The position numbers were made by a program, and so were the translations under genes. The notes beneath the pieces were generated by a model. The model saw nothing but the letters and a program-made list of their open reading frames with translations, did no database searches and was not told where the DNA came from. Source: JBDWFY01 sp039976075 (GTDB lineage: Bacteria; Pseudomonadota; Alphaproteobacteria; Rhizobiales; Stappiaceae). Taken from it: DNA of 64,000 nt. Where the stretch lies: NCBI GenBank assembly GCA_039976075.1, contig JBDWFY010000001.1, positions 1,447,296 through 1,511,295 of the forward strand, in the 5' to 3' direction. Shown piece by piece: positions 1-8,186 of the stretch. The stretch's first letter is position 1; each line of letters starts with the position of its first letter.

Positions 1-1
1 C

Positions 2-505
2 AAAACAGTGGAGTATATTTTTGATCCGCTGATCGAAGCGGTTCGGCCAATCCCTCCGCTGGCTTACATTCCGATTGTGATCATCTGGTTCGGTATTGAG
101 GAATTCAGCCGCGTTCTTCTGATCACAATCGCCTGTTTTCTGGTCTGTATCGTCAATGTTGTCGCGGGTATGAAAAACGTTCCCAAAGTCTATGTCGATG
201 CCGCTGCGACGATGGGTGCCACGCGGTTTCAGATTTTCAGAACAGTTGCAATTCCGGCCGCGACACCGTTCATTTTCACAGGATTGCGCATCGCTCTGGC
301 AGCCGCCTGGACGACTTTGGTCGCCGCTGAGCTTATCGCTGCGCCGAGTGGGCTCGGTTTTTTGCTTCAAGAGGGGCGTCGATATTTTCTGACGGCGCAA
401 GTCATGATGATTATCGTCATCATTGGTGTATGCGCCTTCACGATGGACCGGATCTTCAGAACCATTCAAACCCGACTGACCCAATGGTCGGAGGCCCATG
501 AATAA
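2..505 (+). CDS. ABC transporter permease, SsuC/TauC/ThiX type (5' truncated)
   Basis: Inner-membrane permease of a binding-protein-dependent importer. The reading frame is open at the window edge, so the N-terminus is missing; about 167 residues are visible. The family hallmark RPIPPLAYIPIVIIWFGI is present near the visible start, followed by the cytoplasmic EAA-type loop (DAAATMGATRFQIFRTVAIPAA) that docks on the ATPase. At least three hydrophobic segments follow. The stop codon TAA shares one base with the ATG of the ATPase gene, so the two are translationally coupled. The substrate cannot be fixed from sequence: sulfonate/taurine, nitrate-like and pyrimidine (ThiX) permeases look alike. 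The thiamine genes 4 kb downstream make a thiamine precursor possible but do not prove it. Confidence 0.9.
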   Translation, partial: KTVEYIFDPLIEAVRPIPPLAYIPIVIIWFGIEEFSRVLLITIACFLVCIVNVVAGMKNVPKVYVDAAATMGATRFQIFRTVAIPAATPFIFTGLRIALAAAWTTLVAAELIAAPSGLGFLLQEGRRYFLTAQVMMIIVIIGVCAFTMDRIFRTIQTRLTQWSEAHE

Positions 506-1260
506 TGTCTAACATTGTTGTTGAAAATCTAACCCATACATTTGGCAGAGGTTCGCCGGGCGAATTGACAGTTCTTGAGGGCATCAATCTCGACTTCACG
601 TCAGGAAGTTTCAATGCGATTGTTGGGACCTCGGGTTGTGGCAAATCCACTCTGCTAAAAATGATGGCCGGCCTGTATGCACCAACCGACGGGCAAATGT
701 CACTGGACGGAAAAGAAATTCAAGGCACGGCACGAGAGCGCGGGATGGTATTCCAGCAGGACGCCGTATTCCCCTGGATGAATGTCTCCCGAAACATATC
801 CTACGGACCGCGCTTGAGGGGCGCATCCAAAGCTGAATGCAAGGATATCGAAAGCAAATGGATTGAGCTGGTCGGCCTTACGGGTTTTGAAAGCCGTTGG
901 CCACGTGAGCTCTCGGGGGGGATGCGCAAACGGGTCGATATCGGACGCGTTTATGCCAACGACCCTGAAGTATTGCTCATGGACGAACCCTTTGGCGCCC
1001 TGGATGCGCAAACCAAAGAGCGTATGCAAGAGGAGTTGCAGAAACTCTGGCAGGTGACAGGAAAAACAGTCATTTTCGTAACTCACGATCTTGAAGAAGC
1101 GATCTTTTTGGCAGACCGTATCGTCGTGCTCTCGGCCAGACCGGGCCGAGTTCGCCATATTGAAGATATACACCTGCCACGTCCGCGAACCAGCGAGACC
1201 AGACTTTCAGCTGAATTACTTGGAATAAAACGCCGCCTCTGGGACATGCTGGAACACTGA
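505..1260 (+). CDS. ABC transporter ATP-binding protein, SsuB/TauB/ThiZ type
   Basis: ATPase partner of the upstream permease, 251 residues, a normal length. Walker A GTSGCGKST lies at residues 41-49, the Q-loop near 84, the signature LSGGMRKR at 136-143, Walker B VLLMDEP at 156-162 with the D-loop GALD after it, and the switch histidine in FVTHDLEEA. The FPWMNV segment after the Q-loop is typical of the nitrate/sulfonate/taurine importer class. The start ATG overlaps the permease stop codon by one base (TAATG). No solute-binding protein gene follows, so it must lie upstream of the window or elsewhere. Confidence 0.93.
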   Translation: MSNIVVENLTHTFGRGSPGELTVLEGINLDFTSGSFNAIVGTSGCGKSTLLKMMAGLYAPTDGQMSLDGKEIQGTARERGMVFQQDAVFPWMNVSRNISYGPRLRGASKAECKDIESKWIELVGLTGFESRWPRELSGGMRKRVDIGRVYANDPEVLLMDEPFGALDAQTKERMQEELQKLWQVTGKTVIFVTHDLEEAIFLADRIVVLSARPGRVRHIEDIHLPRPRTSETRLSAELLGIKRRLWDMLEH

Positions 1261-1349
1261 AAGTCGACGCCTTGTCGACAACACAAACTGTCTTCTAGAT
1301 AGTTTCAGGAAACTCGTCGGCTCCGGCCTTAGGCCAAAAAATTCTGAAA

Positions 1350-1394
1350 AAAAAGAGCACGCCACGTTAATTCAAAACGAGACGTGCTCACATT
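1350..1394 (-). terminator. Rho-independent terminator downstream of a small minus-strand gene
   Basis: On the minus strand an imperfect hairpin forms between GAGCACGTCTCGTT and AACGTGGCGTGCTC, with two mismatches, and is followed by a run of T residues. It lies about 115 bases beyond the stop of the 43-residue membrane protein gene, which supports that gene being transcribed. The convergent ABC operon on the plus strand has no T tract after the same hairpin. Confidence 0.6.
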
Positions 1395-1509
1395 TATTGC
1401 GATTTACTGAAATCGCGAGCGCAACACACTGATCCAGCGACCAATTCTTCACTATATGATTGAGCGTTCCTGAACCGCGAATCGGTCCCCCAAGAATATC
1501 GGAACTGCT

Positions 1510-1641
1510 CTAGCGTGCTGCGACGGCTACTGCGCCGACATCAAATCCTCCGAAGAGATAAACAAAAGCCATAACGCCTCCAAGTGCCACGACAGTCCAA
1601 GTCATGACGCCCCAACAGGACTTCTGTACGCTTTCTTCCAT
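1510..1641 (-). CDS. small membrane protein, 43 residues, unknown function
   Basis: Not a recognised family. The proposed start is the ATG at 1641, with AGGA five bases upstream; a longer frame exists but begins with low-complexity basic sequence and lacks a ribosome binding site. The protein begins MEESVQKSCWG and then has one hydrophobic helix (VMTWTVVALGGVMAFVYLFGG) and a small hydrophobic tail ending VAVAAR. A terminator-like hairpin lies downstream on the same strand. It may be an accessory subunit of a membrane complex or a stress peptide; neither is shown. Confidence rests on the ribosome binding site, the membrane helix and the terminator. Confidence 0.45.
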   Translation of the reverse strand: MEESVQKSCWGVMTWTVVALGGVMAFVYLFGGFDVGAVAVAAR

Positions 1642-1915
1642 GTAGATCCTTGCCTGTGTAGCAGCGGTTGTTGAACGATGCCGCTGTCTCTTTCCAGTGG
1701 CGCCTTTTAACGAGTTGTAAACCATGCCGCAAGTCCTTCCCCATGCATTTGTGGACTGTCCGATATGCATGCCGCGTGAACATAGCGAAAAGCATGGTCA
1801 GCCAACCTCAAAGGCACCCAGTAATACTCTCAACACCTAGTGGACAATTCACGCACGCCTGATAGTGTTCTGACAAATTCAGGCGAAACGCGATACAAGA
1901 GACTCAGTCTTACTA

Positions 1916-2641
1916 ATGACTATTCTATCTAATACGGACATCGCGGCAATATTATGGTTTGCATTGTCGTGGATCGGCTTCGTATTTCTTGTGGACCGCA
2001 GTCGCTGGGCTAAATACTCCTTGACTTCACAGATGAACGCACACCGACACCATTGGATGATGGTCATGGCTGAGCGGGAAGTCAGGATCATGGACGCAGG
2101 AATCTTATCCGGTCTGCAAAACGGCACGGCCTTTTTCGCATCTGCTTCCCTGCTGGCAATGGGCGGTTGTTTCGCTTTGTTGGACGGTACCGATCTGGTT
2201 TTGAGAATAATTGCCGATCTCAAACTCGGGATGGTAGTGACCAGAACGGAATGGGAAGTCAAGGTAATCGGTCTGATTGCCATCTGCGCCTATGCGCTCT
2301 TTAAGTTTGGATGGTCTTACCGGCTGTTCAATTACTGTTCTATCCTTGTCGGTGCTGTACCGGAGCGGGATGATCCAAAATCCGATTCTGAAACAAGAAA
2401 AAACGCTGCCGAACGTGCGGCAAGACTGAACGTTATCGCCGGACATCATTTTAACCTGGGACTACGAGCATTTTTTTTCAGCGTCGCCTATATCGGCTGG
2501 TTCGGTGGCCCTTATTTGTTTGTGGGCTCAACGACACTCGTCACGCTCACACTTGTCCGGCGTCAGTTTTTCTCAAGATCACTTAAAACCGTTTCAGTTT
2601 TGCCATCCAGCTCTTCAACACACTCTTCAGGCACCGTGTAA
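1916..2641 (+). CDS. DUF599 family membrane protein
   Basis: Integral membrane protein of 241 residues that fits the DUF599 family. Typical family features are the HRHHWMMVMAEREVRIMDAGIL segment after the first helix, then FFASASLLAMGG, a central KLGMVVTRTEWEVKVIGLI region and the YALFKFGWSYRLFNYCSILVGAVP motif. Four hydrophobic segments are visible. The biochemical role of the family is unknown. The last 79 bases overlap, tail to tail, the end of the convergent cyclase gene. The residues in that overlap are serine-rich (SSSSTHSSGTV) and look unconserved, so the C-terminus may be a recent extension. Confidence 0.85.
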   Translation: MTILSNTDIAAILWFALSWIGFVFLVDRSRWAKYSLTSQMNAHRHHWMMVMAEREVRIMDAGILSGLQNGTAFFASASLLAMGGCFALLDGTDLVLRIIADLKLGMVVTRTEWEVKVIGLIAICAYALFKFGWSYRLFNYCSILVGAVPERDDPKSDSETRKNAAERAARLNVIAGHHFNLGLRAFFFSVAYIGWFGGPYLFVGSTTLVTLTLVRRQFFSRSLKTVSVLPSSSSTHSSGTV

Positions 2642-3801
2642 ACAGGCACTGCCTTTTCGAATCCACGCAACTCGTACGTCCCGATCGGCGGATGCTGCCA
2701 GCCAAGCAGATCGGCCACCGTCTGTGAAACGACGATCGGTGCACCTTCCCGCTTTCCCACGTCAGCCAATCGATTGGCAAGGTTGACGGTAGGCCCGACC
2801 ACTGTGAAGTCCAGTCTCGTTTCGCTCCCGACGTTCCCAAAAAACAGTTTCCCTGCATGCAGGGCAATCCCGCATCGAAGCGGCGGCATAGTTTCAGGTG
2901 CACAGGAATTTATCTCCAGTACCTTCTTCATCGCTCTGATCGAAGAAGACAAGGCGCAGTGCGCCGCCTTGCGGGCTTCCTCCCGCGTTTCAAATGGAAA
3001 TACAGTCAGCACCTCATCCCCAATGAATTTCAGGACTTCACCTCCACAGGCTTCGACGGAGGTGGCCATTGCATCAAAGTAGGTGTTCAAAAGGCACAAC
3101 AATTGATCACCGGGAAGAGAGTTCGACAGACGTGTAAAGCCGCGAATGTCGGCAAATCCAACCAACGCCGAAACTTCTTCGCCATCACCGCGCCTGATCG
3201 ACCCTTCAAGCACTCGCTTTCCCGCCCGCTTGCCCACATAGGTCTCAAGCACCGTCTCGGCAGTACGCCGCAAAGTATGAAGTTCCAGCAAAAGGGCGAG
3301 AGGCTTGATCGCAGTTTCAAACATCAGAACATCGCGATCAGAAAAGCCCACCGGATCACGCGTTGCAAAAGTTATCCCTTTGATGGATCCGTCGGAAAAC
3401 GGCATCGGCAGTGCTACATAGTCGTGCATTCCTGCTTCACGCAGATCGGCTGAAACGCCATATTCTCCCTGCACAGGTTCCGAATTCACCTGAAATCGAA
3501 CAGCGCGTTCTTCTGTGTAGACAGTCTTGAGCGGGCTGTTCTGATAGGCTTCGTCAAGGTCCGGAGTTCCGATGAAACGACGCATTTCCGTCTGCTGACC
3601 ATCCTGCCACAGAACACTTTCGGCACGTACGTTGGGATGCAACAAGGGAATTGCAGTTGTCATCCGATCGACCTTGAGCCCAACCGCACGCAACCTTTTG
3701 GCAAATTCTTCGATAAGCTGTAATGTATCGGGAATACGGCTGGCGGGGCCGTGCAACCATTCCATCAGTTCCGCAATCAACAGACTCGCCTGCATTGTCA
3801 T
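2563..3801 (-). CDS. class III adenylate/guanylate cyclase with N-terminal sensor region
   Basis: 412 residues. Residues 1-190 form a soluble region resembling a GAF-like sensor (ALPMPFSDGSIKGITFAT), and 205-395 a class III nucleotide cyclase domain. Catalytic features are visible: metal aspartates in ADIRGFT (D218) and KFIGDEVL (D262), the purine-recognition lysine K258, the second base-recognition segment LDFTVVG, and the transition-state pair in NLANRL. These residues favour ATP over GTP as substrate. No membrane segment or signal peptide is seen, so it should act in the cytosol. Its 3' end overlaps the convergent DUF599 gene by 79 bases. Ligand and target of the signal are unknown. Confidence 0.9.
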   Translation of the reverse strand: MTMQASLLIAELMEWLHGPASRIPDTLQLIEEFAKRLRAVGLKVDRMTTAIPLLHPNVRAESVLWQDGQQTEMRRFIGTPDLDEAYQNSPLKTVYTEERAVRFQVNSEPVQGEYGVSADLREAGMHDYVALPMPFSDGSIKGITFATRDPVGFSDRDVLMFETAIKPLALLLELHTLRRTAETVLETYVGKRAGKRVLEGSIRRGDGEEVSALVGFADIRGFTRLSNSLPGDQLLCLLNTYFDAMATSVEACGGEVLKFIGDEVLTVFPFETREEARKAAHCALSSSIRAMKKVLEINSCAPETMPPLRCGIALHAGKLFFGNVGSETRLDFTVVGPTVNLANRLADVGKREGAPIVVSQTVADLLGWQHPPIGTYELRGFEKAVPVYTVPEECVEELDGKTETVLSDLEKN

Positions 3802-3987
3802 TTGAAAGGCCCCTCAATTCTTCATTTGCAGCACTCTTATGTAGGTATCATCCTGCATAAACAAAGAGAGCTTCCCTATCCGATTCGCATCTCAAGTCAG
3901 TAAACTCTCCCCTGGCTTGTTGTTCGGTTGACAACTCACAATGCATATACCGATAGCAAAGTTGTATCACTCAGTTGGCGCAGTAGC

Positions 3988-4902
3988 ATGATCCGCAAAC
4001 CAACGACGCTTGATATTGCTATTCTGGTATTTCTGGCAGCAATTTGGGGATCGGCATTCCTTGGCACCAAGATTGCGGTCGCTGAAGTTACGCCGGTTGA
4101 CATCGTCTTTATTCGCGTTGCGATCGGATTTGTCATTCTTCTGCCCTGGTGTTTGTGGCGAGGCTGGCTATGGCCCGTCAGCACCAGACAATGGCTTTTG
4201 ATACTTGTAATTGCCGGATTGAATGTCATTGCTCCCTATTTTCTGATTTCCTGGGCGCAACAAACAATCGATGCGGGTGTCACAGCCTTGCTGATGGGAG
4301 CGGGCCCGCTTCTCTCCATCATCGCAGCCCACTTTGCCACGCACGACGACAAATTGACCGCGGCAAAGCTTATTGGAGTCGCGTTTGGTTTCACTGGTGT
4401 GGCGATTGTTATCGGTCCCGCAGCGTTTAACAAACTGGGGCAAGATCTCCTGGCGCAAGGAGCCGCACTGGCGGGAAATATTTGCTACGTGATTTCAGGG
4501 CTTCTCATTCGTAAAGTGGAAGGCATACAACCCACACGCCTGTCCGCCCTGGTGCTGGGTTTGTCCACCGCAGCGCTGATCCCTGTCATTTTCACAATGG
4601 GGATTCCCAACCCTGCCCTCTTGTCAACCGATGTTCTTTGGGCACTGCTCTATCTCGGCATCGTTCCAACCGGGCTTGGATATCTCCTGCGATATCACAT
4701 GATCAGAACCGTCGGGGTCGGTTACTTCGCACTGGGTGTCAATATGGTTCCGGTTTTTGGGGTATTGCTTGGTGCTCTGTTCCTCGGAGAGCCCCTGACC
4801 CTTTCGGTCGGATTATCACTGATATTCGTTGTCACAGGGTTGTTTATTGCCCGTTTACGCCGTCGGGAGCCTGACAAGGTATTGACCGATACGCTATCTT
4901 GA
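3988..4902 (+). CDS. EamA-domain drug/metabolite transporter (DMT superfamily)
   Basis: Ten-helix inner-membrane permease built of two EamA repeats, 304 residues from the chosen ATG. The first repeat begins DIAILVFLAAIWGSAFLGTKIAV, a typical RhaT/YdcZ-like opening; the second repeat starts near GQDLLAQGAALAGNICYVISG and ends with GEPLTLSVGLSLIFVVTGLFI. An upstream TTG in frame at 3928 would add a polar stretch of 20 residues not expected in the family, so the ATG at 3988 is preferred. The gene ends 17 bases before the TPP riboswitch. It is therefore outside the riboswitch-controlled unit unless there is read-through. The substrate is unknown. Confidence 0.88.
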   Translation: MIRKPTTLDIAILVFLAAIWGSAFLGTKIAVAEVTPVDIVFIRVAIGFVILLPWCLWRGWLWPVSTRQWLLILVIAGLNVIAPYFLISWAQQTIDAGVTALLMGAGPLLSIIAAHFATHDDKLTAAKLIGVAFGFTGVAIVIGPAAFNKLGQDLLAQGAALAGNICYVISGLLIRKVEGIQPTRLSALVLGLSTAALIPVIFTMGIPNPALLSTDVLWALLYLGIVPTGLGYLLRYHMIRTVGVGYFALGVNMVPVFGVLLGALFLGEPLTLSVGLSLIFVVTGLFIARLRRREPDKVLTDTLS

Positions 4903-4919
4903 TGCACATAGCTTTTTAT

Positions 4920-5003
4920 ATGAAGCGGGGTGCCAAGAATTTGTGTTTGGCTGAGAATCACCCGTTGAACCTGATCTGGATCATGCCAGCGAAGGGACTT
5001 CAT
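4920..5003 (+). promoter_or_regulatory. TPP riboswitch (THI element)
   Basis: The conserved thi-box elements occur in order: GGGGTGCC, GGCTGAGA, ACCCGTTGAACCTGATCTGG, then ATCATGCCAGCGAAGGGA. Helix P1 can be drawn between ATGAAG at 4920-4925 and CTTCAT at 4998-5003. An ATG at 5002 overlaps this closing helix. Thiamine pyrophosphate binding should repress the thiOSGE genes that follow, either by terminating transcription or by hiding a ribosome binding site; no T-rich terminator is visible right after it. Confidence 0.96.
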
Positions 5004-5169
5004 GTGCCGGTCATCATACTGCGGTACGCGGTTCCTTCGCCTCAACCGGGCGAGCCAAACAAGCAATGACCACAACGTCAGCGATATACTCCAGACCTTC
5101 GAAACAGACGGGATCACTGCCATCCGTGATGGTAGGTCGAGTCTCGATTGTACTGCACGGACCCTGGTC

Positions 5170-6159
5170 GTGATTACTGTTTTGGGCGCAGGCGCTGCCG
5201 GCCTGATGTTCGCGGCAATGGCCAGTCGCATCGGTCACGAGGTCCGGATATTTGAGCAGGGACCGGAAGATTTATCCGCTGCCTGTGCATGGAGGGCCGG
5301 CGGAATGCTTGCACCCTGGTGCGAAGCGGAAATCGCAGAACCTGTCATTGGACGTCTCGGACAACGGTCACTTCAAATCTGGCCAGACTATACCGATAAT
5401 CTTGAACTGCGCGGGTCCATCGTTCTGGCACCGCCCAACGATGGCGTAAGCCTCAATAGATTTTCCCAGCGAACGAAAAACTGGTCCTTCCTGAAGCAGC
5501 AGGAACTTGACGAGCTCGAACCCGATCTGTCGGACAGGTTTTCATCCGGACTGTATTATCCAGGAGAGGGTCATCTCAATCCCAGAAAAACGCTCACCGC
5601 TCTCGTCAGTACGCTGAGGGAAAATGGCGTCGGTATAGTTTTTGACAACAAGCAGGAAGTAACTGCTCAGTCGTCGCAGGATTGGATCATAGATTGCCGC
5701 GGACTGGCCGCGAGAGATACGCTAAGTGGGCTGCGGGGTGTCAAAGGCGAAATGATGCTCATAAGGACAGAGGATGTGGCACTCAATCGACCGGTTCGTC
5801 TTATTCATCAGCGCCATCCGATATATGTGGTCCCCCGCACAGATAATGTTTTTATGATCGGGGCGACGACTATTGAGAGTGAAGCCTCAACGGGGGTCAC
5901 TGTGCGCTCGGCGGGCGAATTACTCACTCAAGTCTACACGCTCCATCCCGCTTTCGGGGAAGCAGAAATTATCGAATTCAACGCTGGACTGCGCCCGGCA
6001 TTTGCTGACAATTGCCCCCGAATCCATGTGCAGGACAATCGGCTCTATATCAACGGACTCTACCGGCACGGAATCATGCTGGCCCCTGCCCTGGCAGAAC
6101 TCGCCTTGAATTACATCGAAACACAGGAAACGGATGCGGAGGTTTTTGATGTTAATTGA
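5170..6159 (+). CDS. thiO: glycine oxidase ThiO, FAD-dependent
   Basis: Oxidises glycine to dehydroglycine (iminoacetate) for thiazole synthesis. From the GTG at 5170 the protein has 329 residues and starts right at the Rossmann FAD motif VLGAGAAGL. The family motif WRAGGMLAPWCEAE follows around residue 40, and the C-terminus has the FAD-binding GLYRHGIMLAPALAEL. Starting at the ATG at 5002 would add about 56 residues with no similarity to the family, upstream of the nucleotide-binding fold, so the GTG is preferred. It overlaps by four bases (GTGA) a 35-codon frame. First gene after the TPP riboswitch. The 3' end overlaps thiS by 11 bases. Confidence 0.9.
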   Translation: MITVLGAGAAGLMFAAMASRIGHEVRIFEQGPEDLSAACAWRAGGMLAPWCEAEIAEPVIGRLGQRSLQIWPDYTDNLELRGSIVLAPPNDGVSLNRFSQRTKNWSFLKQQELDELEPDLSDRFSSGLYYPGEGHLNPRKTLTALVSTLRENGVGIVFDNKQEVTAQSSQDWIIDCRGLAARDTLSGLRGVKGEMMLIRTEDVALNRPVRLIHQRHPIYVVPRTDNVFMIGATTIESEASTGVTVRSAGELLTQVYTLHPAFGEAEIIEFNAGLRPAFADNCPRIHVQDNRLYINGLYRHGIMLAPALAELALNYIETQETDAEVFDVN

Positions 6160-6346
6160 AATGAACGGCACGCAACACAAAACCCAGGCGACCACCTTGC
6201 AACGTCTTTGCGATGAACTGGAGTTCGACCCGCTGGTTGTAGCAACCGCACTGAACGGCGATTTCATACCGCGTGAAGAGCGCGGTATCACAGGATTGAC
6301 CAATGGCGACCGCGTCGAAATCTTTGCTCCGATGCAGGGAGGCTGA
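6149..6346 (+). CDS. thiS: sulfur carrier protein ThiS
   Basis: Ubiquitin-fold sulfur carrier of 65 residues whose C-terminal glycine is adenylated and converted to a thiocarboxylate, delivering sulfur to ThiG. The protein ends in the required Gly-Gly (MQGG), and the core VATALNGDFIPREER...GDRVEIFAPMQGG matches the family. The start ATG at 6149 has GGAGG eight bases upstream; an ATG at 6134 lies within that signal and would add five residues. It overlaps the end of thiO and ends three bases before thiG. No thiF is seen in this window, so the activating enzyme must be encoded elsewhere. Confidence 0.95.
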   Translation: MLIEMNGTQHKTQATTLQRLCDELEFDPLVVATALNGDFIPREERGITGLTNGDRVEIFAPMQGG

Positions 6347-6349
6347 GCA

Positions 6350-7129
6350 ATGCTTGAACTCTACGGGCGCCAACTGGAAAGCCGTTTGATGTTGGGTACG
6401 GCTCAATACCCCTCCCCCGATCTGCTGTCACAGGCCGTTCGACGATCTGGTGCTCAGATTGTGACTGTTTCATTGAGGCGTGAATCTGCAGGGACAAAAT
6501 CCGGCCATGCTTTCTGGACCCTTATCCAGGACCTCAATGTCAATGTCCTGCCAAATACCGCGGGCTGTCAGACAGCCAGAGATGCGGTTAATACGGCGAA
6601 AATGGCCCGCGAAGTATTCAGCACCAACTGGATCAAACTTGAAGTAATTGGTGATGAGGCATCGCTACAACCAGATCCGTTTGGTCTCGTGGAAGCCGCC
6701 AAAACTCTCGCCGCTGACGGTTTTGAGGTCTTTCCTTACATGACAGAGGACCTGGTTCTGGCCGATCGCCTGTTGCAAGCCGGATGCAGGGTTTTGATGC
6801 CCTGGGGAGCGCCAATCGGCACAGGGCGCGGCCTTAACAATGTGCTTGGACTTTCCATGTTGCGGACCCATTTTCCCGAGGTCCCTCTTGTGGTCGATGC
6901 CGGTATCGGTGCGCCCTCCCATGCTGCCAAGGCCATGGAACTGGGCTATGACGCCGTCCTGATCAACACCGCAGTTGCGAAAGCGGCCAACCCTGCGGCC
7001 ATGGCAGATGCTTTCGGTAAAGCGGTCGAGGCAGGGCGTCTTGGCTTTGAGGCCGGATTGATGCCCAAGCAGGACACTGCTCAGCCTTCAACGCCGGTAT
7101 TTGGTGCGCCCTTTTCTCCATTTGGCTAA
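6350..7129 (+). CDS. thiG: thiazole synthase ThiG
   Basis: TIM-barrel enzyme of 259 residues that condenses deoxyxylulose 5-phosphate, dehydroglycine and ThiS thiocarboxylate into the thiazole phosphate. The active-site lysine that forms a Schiff base is in NWIKLEVIGD. Family motifs include MLGTAQYPS near residue 19, PNTAGC, FPYMTEDLVLADRL, MPWGAPIGTGRGL and VVDAGIGAPSHAAKAMELG, the phosphate-binding loops. Length is normal. It starts three bases after thiS and is followed after a 62-77 base gap by thiE in the same direction. Confidence 0.97.
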   Translation: MLELYGRQLESRLMLGTAQYPSPDLLSQAVRRSGAQIVTVSLRRESAGTKSGHAFWTLIQDLNVNVLPNTAGCQTARDAVNTAKMAREVFSTNWIKLEVIGDEASLQPDPFGLVEAAKTLAADGFEVFPYMTEDLVLADRLLQAGCRVLMPWGAPIGTGRGLNNVLGLSMLRTHFPEVPLVVDAGIGAPSHAAKAMELGYDAVLINTAVAKAANPAAMADAFGKAVEAGRLGFEAGLMPKQDTAQPSTPVFGAPFSPFG

Positions 7130-7191
7130 CACGACTGTCGAACTCGGAAACCGGAATTCCGCCAGAGACCCGAATATCAAACGACCCCAGA

Positions 7192-7809
7192 GTGAAAGAT
7201 GCAGGCATGCTTGATCGTTTCTACCAGATTGTCGACGGTTCCCACTGGCTCGAGAGTTTCCTGCCGCTTGGATTGAAGCTGGTTCAGTTGCGCATCAAGG
7301 ATTTGCCGGAAGCGGATGTCAGATCGGAAATATCAACGTCCGTTCATCTTTGCAAAGAAGCCGGGGCAACACTGGTTGTGAATGATTTCTGGGAACAGGC
7401 AATTGATCTGGGAGCGGATTACGTTCATCTGGGTCAGGAGGATCTTGCTGACGCGGATCTGGCTGCCCTGCGACGGGCTGGCATCAAGCTCGGAATTTCA
7501 ACGCACAGCGACGAGGAACTGGATATAGCCCTTTCTGCGACGCCCGATTATGTCGCCCTTGGACCGATCTATCCGACAATCCTGAAGAAAATGACCTGGG
7601 CGCCACAGGGTCTGGAAAAAATCGGTATCTGGAAGCAGCGCGTCTCCTGTCCGCTGATCGCAATTGGCGGCATCACCCTGGAGCGGGCTCCCGGCGTGTT
7701 TGCTGCCGGAGCTGATTCTATCTGCGTCGTCACAGATGTTCTGAGACATGCGGCCCCCGGACAGCGCCTCAGTGACTGGTTGGATCAGCGCTCGGTCTGG
7801 AAGAATTGA
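7192..7809 (+). CDS. thiE: thiamine-phosphate synthase ThiE
   Basis: Joins HMP pyrophosphate and thiazole phosphate to thiamine monophosphate. TIM barrel of 205 residues from the GTG at 7192, or 200 from the ATG at 7207, which starts closer to the conserved FYQIV segment; the evidence does not decide between them. Motifs: VQLRIKD near residue 35, the substrate and magnesium region VVNDFWEQAIDLGADYVHLGQEDL, and YVALGPIYPT followed by IAIGGITLE for phosphate binding. It is last in the riboswitch-led set. No thiC or thiD is present here, so the pyrimidine branch is encoded elsewhere or imported. Confidence 0.94.
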   Translation: MKDAGMLDRFYQIVDGSHWLESFLPLGLKLVQLRIKDLPEADVRSEISTSVHLCKEAGATLVVNDFWEQAIDLGADYVHLGQEDLADADLAALRRAGIKLGISTHSDEELDIALSATPDYVALGPIYPTILKKMTWAPQGLEKIGIWKQRVSCPLIAIGGITLERAPGVFAAGADSICVVTDVLRHAAPGQRLSDWLDQRSVWKN

Positions 7810-8186
7810 CCCGAAGCGACAGGAATTCCCGTATCTTGATTGCGGCTCCGGACGTAAAAGCACCACCTGAGGTATAAATCGATAACACGAGTGTGATCGC
7901 CTGTTTCTGGAGGGCACGTGTTGTAACGGTTGCGGCTGATCGGTGGTTGAATATCAATCGCCCAACTTACTTTAATTGTTATTTTTCATTAGTTTATTGA
8001 ACGACCTCTCACGCCGGTCCGTGAGCTTTAGACGAGTTTTGCGTCAAAACACTCACAGATTCCACTTTGTCAATCGTGAAAATTGACAATGAAATACCAA
8101 AAGCAGTGAACACGGTCACAGCAATCACACACTGGGAATGCTCTTATAAATCAAAGAGAAGTTGTATCGATCGAGAGGGGTTGATC
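7810..8186. other. intergenic region between thiE and the globin-like gene
   Basis: No convincing gene is seen in these 377 bases. The part around 7960-8000 is AT-rich and could hold a promoter. An inverted repeat at 8067-8089 (described separately) lies about 100 bases before the globin-like gene. No terminator hairpin with a T tract is evident after thiE. Confidence 0.6.
8067..8089. promoter_or_regulatory. inverted repeat upstream of the globin-like gene (candidate operator)
   Basis: Perfect arms of eight bases, TTGTCAAT and ATTGACAA, are separated by seven bases. The repeat sits about 98 bases upstream of the start codon at 8187. The arrangement suits a dimeric regulator. It does not match the FNR consensus (TTGAT-N4-ATCAA), so the regulator is not identified. 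Confidence 0.4.

Noticed and set aside
5002..5169. 56-residue N-terminal extension of ThiO
   Set aside because: The FAD motif should be at the very N-terminus, and this segment overlaps the riboswitch P1 helix and has no similarity to the family.
5014..5238. Minus-strand frame across the thiO leader, considered as a gene remnant
   Set aside because: No recognised domain, no ribosome binding site, and it overlaps the riboswitch-led plus-strand leader.
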